From assembly GCF_029871235.1 (NCBI RefSeq), contig NZ_SSOM01000054.1, positions 1-64,000 on the forward strand: 64,000 nt of DNA, written 5' to 3'. The notes beneath the pieces are model-generated. The model saw only the letters and a program-made list of their open reading frames with translations. It made no database searches and was not told the DNA's origin. Below, one piece after another: positions 56,266-64,000 of this stretch. A program made the position numbers and the translations under genes. The number at the start of each line of letters is the position of its first letter. The stretch's first letter is position 1. The stretch comes from Pseudomonas sp. BN411. Lineage in GTDB: Bacteria; Pseudomonadota; Gammaproteobacteria; Pseudomonadales; Pseudomonadaceae.

Positions 56266-56290
56266 AACCCCAGCTCGCAGGACCGCAGTG

Positions 56291-57643
56291 ATGACAACAA
56301 CAAACCAGTACCCCGACCTGCTCAGCGAAGTACGTGCCTTCCGTGGCAAGTACCCGGAAATCCGCTACGTCGACCTGATCTGCCTGGATATCCCCGGCCA
56401 CTTCTACGGCAAGCGTTATCCCATCGAGATGGTGGAAAAGGTGGCTGCTGGCAGCCCGCTGAAAGTGCCGCAGAACTGCGTCCTGCTGGGCACCCAGGGC
56501 GGGCTCTATCCCATTGGCGATTACTGCTTCGCCGACGGCGACCCGGATGCACCGCGCCGCCTGGTGCCGGGCACCCTGGTACCGGTGCGTTGGGAGAAGG
56601 AGCCCCTGGGGCAGATGCTCATCACCTCCGACGGGACCGAAGCCCCCATCGAGTTCGAGCCCCGCGAGGTGCTGGCGCAGGTCATCAAGCGTCTGGAAAA
56701 ACGTGGCATCCATCCGGTGGTGGCCTTCGAACTGGAGTTCTACCTGTTCGACCGCAAGCTCAAGGAAGGCCTGCCGCAATTCCCCCGCGACCCTCTCTGC
56801 GAGGACGAGGACGACCAGCCGAACATGCATATCGAGCGCCTGTCGCGCTTCTCCAGCGTGTTGCATGAGATGGTCGAGGCCGCCAACGAGCAGGGTGTCG
56901 CCGCCAACGTCATCACCGCTGAACTCGGCCCGGGTCAGTTCGAAATCAACTTCGGCCACTGCGACGACGGCCTCAAGGCCGCCGACTGGGCCGCCCTGTT
57001 CTGCCGCAGCACCCGCGGCGTAGCGATGAAGCACGGCCATCGCGCCAGCTTCATGAGCAAGCCCTACCTGAACGCGCCGGGCAGCGGCATGCACGTGCAT
57101 GTCAGCCTCTACGACCGCGACGGCAACAACCTGCTGGCCGCCGACGACCAGCGCCCGCTGCGCCACGCCGTAGCCGGCTGCCTCGACCTGCTGCCCCACT
57201 GCATGCCGATCTTCGCCGCCAACCACAACGCGTTCCGCCGCTATGGCGCGATGGTCAACGCCGCCAGCCGCGCGAGCTGGGGCTTCGAGGACCGCGATGC
57301 GTGCATCCGCATCCCCGAATCCGATGGCCGAAACCTGCGCCTCGAACACCGCCTGGCCGGCGCCGACGCCAACCCCTACCTGGTGCTGGCTGCGATCCTC
57401 AGCGGAATGGAACACGGCCTGGACGCTGCCCGCGAACCCATCCCGCCGCTCAACGAAGACCGCGAAAGCGGCATCGACTTCCCCAAGGACATGCTCACCG
57501 CCGTGACCGCCATGCGCAGACACCCCGTGGTGAATGAAGGCCTGGGCAGCGAGTTCGTGATGGTCTATTGCGAGAACAAGCGGCAGGAGTTTCTCGACTT
57601 CATGAACGAAGTGAGCGCGCGGGAATATCGTTGGTACATGTAA
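56291..57643 (+). CDS. Gamma-glutamylpolyamine synthetase (glutamine-synthetase family)
   Basis: 450 residues, the PuuA/PauA branch of glutamine synthetase (shorter than GlnA). Seen: FELEFYLFDRKLKEG, ELGPGQFEINFGHCDDGLKA, NAPGSGMHVHVSLYDRDG (HVHVSL), EHRLAGADANPYLVLAAIL. Ligates glutamate to putrescine or other polyamines with ATP. A GTG at 56288 is directly followed by the chosen ATG at 56291. Last gene of the oxidase-regulator-synthetase operon. Confidence 0.9.
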   Translation: MTTTNQYPDLLSEVRAFRGKYPEIRYVDLICLDIPGHFYGKRYPIEMVEKVAAGSPLKVPQNCVLLGTQGGLYPIGDYCFADGDPDAPRRLVPGTLVPVRWEKEPLGQMLITSDGTEAPIEFEPREVLAQVIKRLEKRGIHPVVAFELEFYLFDRKLKEGLPQFPRDPLCEDEDDQPNMHIERLSRFSSVLHEMVEAANEQGVAANVITAELGPGQFEINFGHCDDGLKAADWAALFCRSTRGVAMKHGHRASFMSKPYLNAPGSGMHVHVSLYDRDGNNLLAADDQRPLRHAVAGCLDLLPHCMPIFAANHNAFRRYGAMVNAASRASWGFEDRDACIRIPESDGRNLRLEHRLAGADANPYLVLAAILSGMEHGLDAAREPIPPLNEDRESGIDFPKDMLTAVTAMRRHPVVNEGLGSEFVMVYCENKRQEFLDFMNEVSAREYRWYM

Positions 57644-57657
57644 CCCCGGAGTCTCCG

Positions 57658-57743
57658 TAGGTTGGGCAGAGCGCAGCGAAGCCCAACATTCGAAGCATCA
57701 TGCGAGCACCTCGTTGGGCTTCGCATAGCTCAGCCCAACCTAC
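57658..57743. repeat. GTAGGTTGGGC inverted repeat
   Basis: Arms GTAGGTTGGGC (57658-57668) and GCCCAACCTAC (57733-57743), with inner GCGAAGCCCAAC/GTTGGGCTTCGC arms. Same family as the unit at 52.2 kb and the palindrome inside the 28.6-kb tandem repeat. Confidence 0.82.
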
Positions 57744-57754
57744 CCGCTCGGCGA

Positions 57755-57904
57755 ATGAAATCGCCCCCACAGAACAGCAGGCAGTCCTGCGTCAGAGGTG
57801 AGCCCAGAGTCACTCCTCTCCTCTTCAGGGAGAGGGGCCGGGGGTGAGGGTGTTCGCTGGCTGGCGCGGTGCCAATTCCATTTCGCGAATGAATTCGCCC
57901 CCAC
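57755..57904. repeat. Mosaic repeat: 56-bp module, hairpin and REP
   Basis: A 56-bp module TCGCCCCCACAGAACAGCAG... (57761-57816) is the third copy of the module at 47.7 kb, followed in the same order by a CCTCTCC/GGAGAGG hairpin (57815-57835) with GGGGGTGAGGG, and then a REP core GCGAATGAATTCGCCCCCAC (57884 on). It fills the gap to the convergent LysR gene. Confidence 0.82.
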
Positions 57905-57917
57905 AAAAAAATCGCGC

Positions 57918-58817
57918 CTACGTACCCCGAAAGGCAGCCAACAAATCCTCCACAAACGCCACCTGCGCCTCGCTCGGCTGCCGTCCGCGATGGTGGCTGA
58001 GGTGGAATTGCACGCGGTAGCCGGTTTCTTCTGGCAGCAGGGCGCGCAGTTGCCCGCTGGCTTCCCAGGGCGCGGAGATGTGCTCCGGCAGGTAGCCGAT
58101 ATGCGCCCCGGAGAGGATGAACGCCAGGCTGCACTCCACCTGCTCCGTGCGGGCGCTGCTGGGGCCGCTCGGGAAGGATTGCCGGGCTTCCTCGAAGCGG
58201 TAGGGGTGCTGCACCAGGTCGCAGGCGGCGAGGTCGTCGAGGCTGAGGTCGCGACGGGTGAATAGCGGATGCCCGACCCCACAGAACAGGCGCTGCTGCT
58301 CACTGAACAGCGGCTGGAAATCCAGCGCCGCCTGGGTGCCGGAAAAATAGCCGATGGCCAGGTGCAACTGGTCCTGCAGCAGGCGTCGCTCCAGCTCGGC
58401 GGGCATGGCGCTGATCAGCTCGAACTGCACGGCCTGATTGCGCTGGCGGAAGCGCCCAATGGCCGCGCCCAGGCGCTGCAGCACCTGGCTGTCGAGGGAT
58501 TCGGACAAGCCGATGCGCAGCTCGCCTAGGAGCATGTCGGCCATGCCCCGCGCTTCACCCTTGAAAGTCTCGATGGCGCCGAACAGCTTGCGGGTGGCGG
58601 CCAGTACCTGCTCCCCCTTGGGCGTCAGGCGGAACCCGGCCTTGCCGCGTTCGCAGAGGCGAAAGCCCAGGCGCGTTTCTAGCTTGGCCATCTGCGTGCT
58701 GATGGTGGATTGGCCGATCCCCAGCTCGCCCTGGGCTGCACTGAAGCCGCCGCTTTCCACCACCGTGATGAAGATGCGCAGCAGTTGCAGGTCGAGGTCA
58801 TGGAGCTGGCTGAGCAT
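57918..58817 (-). CDS. LysR-family regulator (polyamine/agmatine locus)
   Basis: 299 residues. HTH GGFSAAQGELGIGQSTISTQ with MAKLETRLGFRLCERGKAGF (about 20-60); effector domain to residue 295. Start set to the ATG at 58817 (MLSQLHDLDLQLLRIF), although one 15 bp upstream is in frame; neither has a clear ribosome site. Divergent from the PotF-like gene (110-bp gap), hence the likely regulator of that gene and of agmatinase. Confidence 0.86.
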   Translation of the reverse strand: MLSQLHDLDLQLLRIFITVVESGGFSAAQGELGIGQSTISTQMAKLETRLGFRLCERGKAGFRLTPKGEQVLAATRKLFGAIETFKGEARGMADMLLGELRIGLSESLDSQVLQRLGAAIGRFRQRNQAVQFELISAMPAELERRLLQDQLHLAIGYFSGTQAALDFQPLFSEQQRLFCGVGHPLFTRRDLSLDDLAACDLVQHPYRFEEARQSFPSGPSSARTEQVECSLAFILSGAHIGYLPEHISAPWEASGQLRALLPEETGYRVQFHLSHHRGRQPSEAQVAFVEDLLAAFRGT

Positions 58818-58927
58818 GGTGGCACCAAACATTGATATTCGTAGATGCCAAAGTAGAACACTTCATATTTATTCAAAGCAAAGCCCGGCGCAGCATGGCC
58901 CCACCTGCAATCCCCCAGGAGTCCATC

Positions 58928-60010
58928 ATGCGTTGTCCCTTGTTGCTTGCCGCCCTGTTTGCCTGCGCCTTGCCGGTGCATGCCGAAGACAAGGCGCTGA
59001 ACCTCTACAGCTGGTCGGCCTACATCCCGGAAAAGGCCCTGCAAGGCTTCAAGGACGAAAGCGGCATCGAGGTCAAATACGACATCTTCGACAGCGCCGA
59101 GGCCCTCGATGCCAAGCTGATGACCGGCGGTAGCGGCTATGACGTCGTCTTTCCCGCCAGCAGCGGCCTGGCCCGCGCCATCCAGGCCAAGGCGGTGCAA
59201 CCGCTGCAGCGCGAGCGCCTGAAGAACTTCGCCAACCTCGACCCGGAACTGCTGGCGAAGCTCGCCACCGTCGACCCCGACAATCGCTTCGGCGTGCCCT
59301 ACACCTGGGGCACCGTGGGCCTGGGTATCAACAAGGAAGCCGTCACCAAACGAATTCCCGACGCGCCGCTGAACAGCCTCGACCTGCTGTTCAAGCCCGA
59401 ATACGCCAGCCGCCTGAAGGATTGCGGCATCGCCGTGATCGACTCGCCGCAGGAGGTGATCAGCGTTGCCTTGCATTACCTCGGCAAGGAGCCCTACAGC
59501 ACCGACAAGGCCGATCTGAAAGCCGTGCAGGAGTTGTTCGCGCAGTTGCAGCCCAACGTGCGCTACGTCGGCGCCGGCAAGCACATCAACGACCTGGCCA
59601 AGGGCGAAATCTGCCTGGCCCTCACCTACAACGGCGATGCCGCCATCGCCGCCGACCAGGCCCGCCAGGCGAAGATGCCCTTCGAGGTGATCTACCGCAT
59701 TCCCCGTGAGGGCACGCTGATCTGGTTCGACACCATGGTCATTCCCGCCGACGCGCCGCACCCCCAGGCGGCCCACGCCTTCATCGACTACATGCTGCGT
59801 CCCGAGGCCATCGCCGAACTGACCAACAGCCAGTTCTTCGCCAATGCCAACAAGGCCGCTACTCCGCTGCTGACCCCGGAAGTGGCCGGCGACCCGGATA
59901 TCTACCCGAGCAAGGACGTGCGTGACCGCCTGTTCGGCGAGCAGATCCAGTCGCTCAAGGACCAGCGCGCCCGCACCCGCCTCTGGACCAGTTTCCGTAC
60001 CCAGTACTGA
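58928..60010 (+). CDS. PotF-like polyamine/agmatine-binding periplasmic protein
   Basis: 360 residues. Signal peptide MRCPLLLAALFACALPVHA, then EDKALNLYSWSAYIPEKALQ, the start of the mature PotF/SpuD family. GSGYDVVFPASSGLARAIQ and GVPYTWGTVGLGINK follow. Binds putrescine, agmatine or similar for an ABC importer, but no permease or ATPase gene is adjacent, so it must share a distant transporter or act as a sensor. AGGAG site before the ATG at 58928. Confidence 0.88.
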   Translation: MRCPLLLAALFACALPVHAEDKALNLYSWSAYIPEKALQGFKDESGIEVKYDIFDSAEALDAKLMTGGSGYDVVFPASSGLARAIQAKAVQPLQRERLKNFANLDPELLAKLATVDPDNRFGVPYTWGTVGLGINKEAVTKRIPDAPLNSLDLLFKPEYASRLKDCGIAVIDSPQEVISVALHYLGKEPYSTDKADLKAVQELFAQLQPNVRYVGAGKHINDLAKGEICLALTYNGDAAIAADQARQAKMPFEVIYRIPREGTLIWFDTMVIPADAPHPQAAHAFIDYMLRPEAIAELTNSQFFANANKAATPLLTPEVAGDPDIYPSKDVRDRLFGEQIQSLKDQRARTRLWTSFRTQY

Positions 60011-60024
60011 ACCACCTTCAACCA

Positions 60025-60060
60025 CCCTCACCCCCGGCCCCTCTCCCAGAGGGAGAGGGG
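60025..60060. repeat. GGGAGAGGGG hairpin element (inverse orientation)
   Basis: CCCTCACCCCCGGCCCCTCT (60025 on) with CCCTCTCCC pairing to GGGAGAGGGG (60051-60060). It is the reverse complement of the hairpin parts at 47.77 and 57.82 kb. It lies between the PotF-like and agmatinase genes, 26 bp before the latter. Confidence 0.82.
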
Positions 60061-60086
60061 AGAAGAACTAATGGGAGCCCGATGAG

Positions 60087-61049
60087 ATGGACCACGCCTT
60101 CGACAACGACCAGGCCATTACCCGCGACAGCCTTTATGGCACCGCTGCCGAATCCACCTATGCCGGCATCACCAGCTTTATGCGCCGCCGCTACAGCCGC
60201 GACCTGCGCGGCGTCGACCTGGTGGTGAGCGGGGTGCCCTTCGACACCGCCACCACCAACCGCCCCGGCAGTCGCTTCGGACCGCGCGCCATCCGCGCCG
60301 CCTCGGTGCAGATGGCCTGGGCCCGGCATTTCCCCTGGGAGTTCGACCCCTTCGACCACCTGGCGGTGATCGACTACGGCGACTGTGCCTTCGACCACGG
60401 CACGCCCCAGGACACGCCTGAAATCATCCAGGCCCATGCGGCGCGCATCCTCGAATCCGGCGCGGCCATGCTCACCCTGGGCGGCGACCACTTCATCAGC
60501 TACCCGCTGCTGAAGGCCCACGCGGCGAAGCACGGTCCGCTGTCGCTGATCCACTTCGACGCCCACAGCGACACCTGGCCGGACGAAGAGGTGAAGCGCA
60601 TCGACCACGGCACCATGTTCTATCACGCGGCCCGCGAAGGGCTGGTGGAACCGGCACGCTCGGTGCAAGTGGGCCTGCGCACCACCAACGACGACGTGAT
60701 GGGCTTCCAGGTGCTGGACGCCCGCGAGGTCCATCGCCACACGCCGGAACAGATCGCCGAACGCATCCGCGCACGGGTGGGTGACAACCCGGTGTACCTG
60801 ACCTTCGACATCGACTGCCTCGACCCGGCTTTCGCACCCGGCACCGGCACGCCGGTATGCGGCGGGCTGTCCAGCCACCAGGCGCTGGAAATCCTCCGCG
60901 GCCTGCGCGGCATCAACCTGGTGGGGATGGACGTGGTGGAAGTGGCCCCGCCCTACGACAACGCCGAAGTCACCGCCCTGGCCGGCGCGACCCTGGCGAT
61001 GGAGATGGTTTGCCTGTATGCGGCGCGGCATAAGTTGGGGATGCGCTAG
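60087..61049 (+). CDS. speB: Agmatinase (ureohydrolase)
   Basis: 320 residues. Dinuclear Mn site visible: GGDHFISYP, IHFDAHSDTWPDEE and TFDIDCLDPAFAPGTGTP. Close to E. coli SpeB (FDHGTMFYHA, VGMDVVEVAPPYDNAEVTAL) and clearly unlike GbuA. Hydrolyses agmatine to putrescine and urea, linking arginine decarboxylation with the polyamine genes just upstream. Guanidinobutyrase activity cannot be excluded. Confidence 0.88.
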   Translation: MDHAFDNDQAITRDSLYGTAAESTYAGITSFMRRRYSRDLRGVDLVVSGVPFDTATTNRPGSRFGPRAIRAASVQMAWARHFPWEFDPFDHLAVIDYGDCAFDHGTPQDTPEIIQAHAARILESGAAMLTLGGDHFISYPLLKAHAAKHGPLSLIHFDAHSDTWPDEEVKRIDHGTMFYHAAREGLVEPARSVQVGLRTTNDDVMGFQVLDAREVHRHTPEQIAERIRARVGDNPVYLTFDIDCLDPAFAPGTGTPVCGGLSSHQALEILRGLRGINLVGMDVVEVAPPYDNAEVTALAGATLAMEMVCLYAARHKLGMR

Positions 61050-61085
61050 GCGCGACGGCCGGGCCATGAGGCACTACGTGCTCCG

Positions 61086-61118
61086 AAAAAGACGCGGGCT
61101 CAAGACGAGCCCGCGTTT
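61086..61118. terminator. Bidirectional terminator
   Basis: ACGCGGGCTC (61092-61101), loop AAGAC, GAGCCCGCGT (61107-61116); T-run on the + side and AAAAAG on the left, which gives CTTTTT for minus-strand transcripts. Serves the convergent speB and CoA-transferase genes. Confidence 0.9.
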
Positions 61119-61131
61119 CACGCACGAAACT

Positions 61132-62691
61132 TCAATCAGGCTGGATCAGCTCACGTAACCCAATGCGCGCCTCGCGAAACAGCCGCGCATCCATCAACTT
61201 CGGCTCGCGCACGATGGGGCGGAAATCCATGCGTTGCAGGATGTCCCGCTCCAGCTCCACGCCCGGTGCGATCTCGATCAACTCCAGCCCTTCGGTCGTC
61301 AGACGGAACACGCAGCGCTCGGTGACATAGAGCACCGGCTTTCCGGATTCCGCAGCCAGGCGACCGGCGAAGGTACGGTGTTCCACCTCGCGGACGAACT
61401 TGCGCACGTCGCCGTCTTGCACGATGCGCAGTTCACCGTCTTCGATGCGGATGTCCTGCGCCCCGGCGCTGAACGTGCCGACGAAGACCACCGCCTTGGC
61501 GTTCTGGCTGATGTTGATGAAGCCGCCGGCACCGGCCAACCGGCTGCCGAAACGGGAGACGTTGAGGTTGCCTTCGGCGTCCGCCTGGGCGAGGCCGAGG
61601 AAGGCGATGTCCAGGCCGCCGCCGTCGTAGAAGTCGAACTGGTAGGGCTGGTCGATCAGCGCGCTGTGGTTGCTCGCTGCGCCGAAGTCCAGGCCTGAGG
61701 CGGGCACGCCGCCGATCACGCCGGGCTCGGCGGTCAGGGTCAGCAGGTCGATCACCCCTTCCTCGGCTGCGACCGCTGCTACTCCCTCCGGCATGCCGAT
61801 GCCCAGATTGACCACCGCGCCCGGCGGCAGCTCCAGGGCGGCGCGGCGGGCGATCAGCTTGCGCAGGTCCAGCGGCATCGGCGCCAGGCTGTCCACCGGG
61901 ACCCGCACCTCGGCGGCAAAGGCCGGGTTGTAGTGGGTGGCGAAGGTTTGCTGGTGGTTTTCCGGACGGGCTACCACTACGCAATCCACGAGGATGCCGG
62001 GAATCTTCACCTCACGCGAATTCAGCGAACCGCGTGCCACCACGCGTTCCACCTGGGCGATCACCAGGCCGCCGGAATTACGTGCAGCCATGGCGATGGC
62101 AAGGCTCTCGATGGTCAGCGCCTCGCGCTCCATGGACAAGTTGCCGTCTTCATCGGCGCTGGTGGCGCGGATCACCCCGACGTTGATCGGGAAGGCCTTG
62201 TAGAACAGGTAGTCCTCGCCCTCGATGGGCATGCGCCGCACCAGTTCCTCGGTGGTCCGCGCATTCAGCTTGCCGCCGCCGAACTCGGGATCGACGAAGG
62301 TGCCGAGGCCGACCCGCGACAGCTGCCCGGGCTTGCCGGCGGCGATGTCGCGGAACAGCTGGGATATCACCCCCTGAGGCAGGTTGTAGGCCTCGATGCG
62401 GTTTTCCACGGCGAGCTTCTGCAAGCCAGGCACCAGGCCCCAGTGGCCGCCGAGCACCCGACGCACCAGGCCTTCATGGGCCAGGTGGTTGAGACCACGA
62501 CCCTTGCCGTCGCCTTGCCCGGCCGCATACACCAGCGTCAGCCCCTGCGGCGCCTGTTCTGCTGCGAAGCGCTGTTCCAGGGCGATGGCGATTTCCTCGG
62601 CGAAACCGATGCCGACGAAGCCACCGGTGGCCAGGTTGGCGTTGTCCGGAATCCTGGCCACCGCTTCGGCGGCGCTCATCACTTTGCTCAT
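61132..62691 (-). CDS. Fused type I CoA-transferase (YdiF/AtoDA-like)
   Basis: 519 residues: an alpha half (about 1-250; [20 protein letters not shown]) fused to a beta half (about 280-519; [20 protein letters not shown]). The catalytic glutamate is probably Glu322 in [14 protein letters not shown]. Transfers CoA between acyl-CoA and acetate or a keto acid; YdiF and propionate CoA-transferases share this layout. ATG at 62691. On the same strand as, and downstream of, a GntP-type permease gene, so uptake and activation of a short organic acid is the likely theme. Confidence 0.88.
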   Translation of the reverse strand: MSKVMSAAEAVARIPDNANLATGGFVGIGFAEEIAIALEQRFAAEQAPQGLTLVYAAGQGDGKGRGLNHLAHEGLVRRVLGGHWGLVPGLQKLAVENRIEAYNLPQGVISQLFRDIAAGKPGQLSRVGLGTFVDPEFGGGKLNARTTEELVRRMPIEGEDYLFYKAFPINVGVIRATSADEDGNLSMEREALTIESLAIAMAARNSGGLVIAQVERVVARGSLNSREVKIPGILVDCVVVARPENHQQTFATHYNPAFAAEVRVPVDSLAPMPLDLRKLIARRAALELPPGAVVNLGIGMPEGVAAVAAEEGVIDLLTLTAEPGVIGGVPASGLDFGAASNHSALIDQPYQFDFYDGGGLDIAFLGLAQADAEGNLNVSRFGSRLAGAGGFINISQNAKAVVFVGTFSAGAQDIRIEDGELRIVQDGDVRKFVREVEHRTFAGRLAAESGKPVLYVTERCVFRLTTEGLELIEIAPGVELERDILQRMDFRPIVREPKLMDARLFREARIGLRELIQPD

Positions 62692-62736
62692 GGGGTTCCT
62701 CGAGCGTTGAAACGGGTTGCAGGGAGCTGCTTTTCC

Positions 62737-62824
62737 TGTGGGGGCGATTTCAATCGCTGAGGGCTGCGCAGCGGCCCCATAGGGCAACCCTTCGGGCTGC
62801 TTAGCGAATGAATTCGCCCCCACA
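62737..62824. repeat. Complete REPIN (two inverted REPs)
   Basis: TGTGGGGGCGATTTCAATCG (62737 on) and GCGAATGAATTCGCCCCCAC (ending at 62824) are inverted copies, with a GC-rich central part that folds on itself. It lies between the permease and CoA-transferase genes. Confidence 0.85.
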
Positions 62825-62854
62825 AGTAAAGGCCCATGACAGTGGGGTGGTGCA

Positions 62855-64000
62855 TCAGAAACTGCCGAACGCGGTACCCAGCACGATCACCAACACCAGC
62901 GGCACCACCGGCAGCAGGGCGCTGGTCATGAACACGTACTTGTAGGAGTCGCGGTGGGTCAGCTTGCAGATGGCAAGCAGGGTGATCACCGCGCCGTTGT
63001 GCGGCAGGGTGTCGAGGCTGCCGGAGGCCAGGGCGGCGACGCGGTGCAGCAGCTCGGGGCTGATACCGGCGGCATTGGCCATTTCCAGGTATTGGGCGCC
63101 GAGGGCCTTGAGGGCGATGGACATGCCGCCAGAGGCCGAGCCGGTGATACCGGCCAGGGCGCTGACGGTCAGGGCTTCGGACACCAGCGGGTTGCCCGGC
63201 GCCACGTTGAGCAGGAGGTCGCGGAGCACCACGAAGCCGGCCAGTGAGGCGATCACACTGCCGTAGCCCACTTCGGAAGCGGTGTTGAGCACCGGCAGCA
63301 TGGCGCCGAAGGTGCCGTCGTTGACGCTCTTCTTCAGGTTGACCCAGCGCCGCCAGTGCAGCACCACCAGCAGCAGAATGGCGGCGGTGAGGGCGATGAT
63401 GATGGCCCAGATACCGATGACCGAGCGGGCGTCCTGCAGGCCGCCGAATTCCGGTTTTGCCAGGTAGCTGGTGTCGAGGCCGGGCAGGTAGACCTTGGCC
63501 ATCAGGAAGTTCAGCACGATCACCACCAGGATCGGCAGCAGCGCCACCCAGAAGCCGGCGCCCGGCTGGTTGTCCTGCCCGTGCGGATCGTCGGCGTGGT
63601 CGCCGTAGCCTTCACCGGCGGCGATCAGCTTGCGGGCCTCGTTGCTCAGCCACCAGGAACCCAGGGCGAAGATCACCACGCCCGCGAGCAGACCGAGGCC
63701 GGGCGCGGCGAAGGTGTCGGTGCCGAAGAAGGGGATCGGGATGGCGTTAGTGATGGCCGGGGTGCCGGGCAGCGCCGTCATGGTGAAGGTGAAGGAACCC
63801 AGGGCGATGGCGCCCGGCAGGATGCGTTTGGGAATGCCCGCCTCACGGAACAGCGCCGCACCGATGGGGTAGACCGCGAAGGCCACTACGAACAGCGAGA
63901 CGCCGCCGTAAGTGAGGATGCCGCAGGCGATGACGATGGCCAACACGGCGCGGGAGCTGCCGATCTTGCTGACGATGCCGTGGGCGATGGCGCGGGCGGA
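62855..64000 (-). CDS. GntP-family permease (5' end beyond window)
   Basis: At least 381 residues, with no stop or assured start before the window edge; the frame remains open upstream (...[20 protein letters not shown]). About ten membrane segments are visible; [20 protein letters not shown] is a gluconate/H+ symporter-like reentrant loop. Family members import gluconate, D-3-hydroxybutyrate or related acids. With the CoA-transferase gene just downstream, a short hydroxy- or keto-acid is a reasonable guess. About 80 N-terminal residues are probably missing. Confidence 0.85.
   Translation of the reverse strand, partial: SARAIAHGIVSKIGSSRAVLAIVIACGILTYGGVSLFVVAFAVYPIGAALFREAGIPKRILPGAIALGSFTFTMTALPGTPAITNAIPIPFFGTDTFAAPGLGLLAGVVIFALGSWWLSNEARKLIAAGEGYGDHADDPHGQDNQPGAGFWVALLPILVVIVLNFLMAKVYLPGLDTSYLAKPEFGGLQDARSVIGIWAIIIALTAAILLLVVLHWRRWVNLKKSVNDGTFGAMLPVLNTASEVGYGSVIASLAGFVVLRDLLLNVAPGNPLVSEALTVSALAGITGSASGGMSIALKALGAQYLEMANAAGISPELLHRVAALASGSLDTLPHNGAVITLLAICKLTHRDSYKYVFMTSALLPVVPLVLVIVLGTAFGSF

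Overview
This window is chromosomal DNA from a GC-rich Pseudomonas. The gene order glcB, acetyltransferase, ACT protein, rarD, srkA, modE, comF, pxp/biotin-carboxylase operon, bioBFHCD and the acyl-CoA dehydrogenases is the order I know from the P. aeruginosa backbone. So is the later order rsmY, LysR, MOSC, aminotransferase, glutamine amidotransferase. The davBA lysine genes, the single-chain hydroxyproline oxidase and the many REP-type palindromes look more like P. putida or P. resinovorans relatives, so this is probably a non-aeruginosa species. I found no prophage, insertion sequence, CRISPR array, tRNA or rRNA. Both ends cut a gene: glcB on the left and a GntP-type permease on the right.

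Layout. 1-7.3 kb: malate synthase G, a GNAT acetyltransferase, a tandem-ACT regulator, and minus-strand housekeeping genes (RarD-like exporter, SrkA kinase, ModE regulator, ComF, small membrane protein). 7.4-14.2 kb: a LysR gene divergent from a six-gene operon. The operon encodes the three 5-oxoprolinase-type proteins, a free biotin carrier protein, a biotin carboxylase and an NCS1 permease; together they look like a split, urea-carboxylase-like machine. 14.3-19.0 kb: bioBFHCD, with a BirA-type operator lying over the bioB -35 box. 19.1-26.7 kb: a small flagellar-rod-like protein and three paralogous 600-residue acyl-CoA dehydrogenases, with a membrane diguanylate cyclase between the first two. 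A PsrA-type fatty-acid box sits in the first dehydrogenase promoter. 26.8-29.6 kb: a saccharopine-dehydrogenase-like protein, a DUF2269 membrane protein, a triple tandem repeat and a secreted endonuclease I.

29.75-29.96 kb holds a non-coding RNA gene that I identify as rsmY: a perfect GacA upstream activating palindrome, seven GGA motifs and a terminator. 30-33.8 kb: LysR and a tightly coupled operon (MOSC, 79-residue protein, class III aminotransferase, glutamine amidotransferase). 34-36.5 kb: davBA (L-lysine to 5-aminovalerate). 36.7-45.8 kb: a complete 4-hydroxyproline catabolic cluster, with a PAS-AraC regulator, permease, reductase, epimerase, deaminase, semialdehyde dehydrogenase, FAD dehydrogenase and an Lrp-type regulator.

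45.9-54.1 kb is accessory: envelope proteins, a divergent NmrA/AraC pair with its own palindromes, a TonB-dependent siderophore receptor, a Sel1 lipoprotein and LysR. 54.4-61.1 kb is polyamine and agmatine metabolism: gamma-glutamylpolyamine oxidase, a PuuR/PauR-like regulator, gamma-glutamylpolyamine synthetase, LysR, a PotF-like binding protein and agmatinase. 61.1-64 kb: a fused CoA-transferase and a GntP-type permease. Taken together, much of the window serves catabolism of nitrogen compounds (oxoproline or related lactams, lysine, hydroxyproline, polyamines, agmatine) and fatty acids. Nearly every 3' intergenic space from 26 kb onward carries dispersed palindromic repeats, some in tandem or in composite 56-bp modules.
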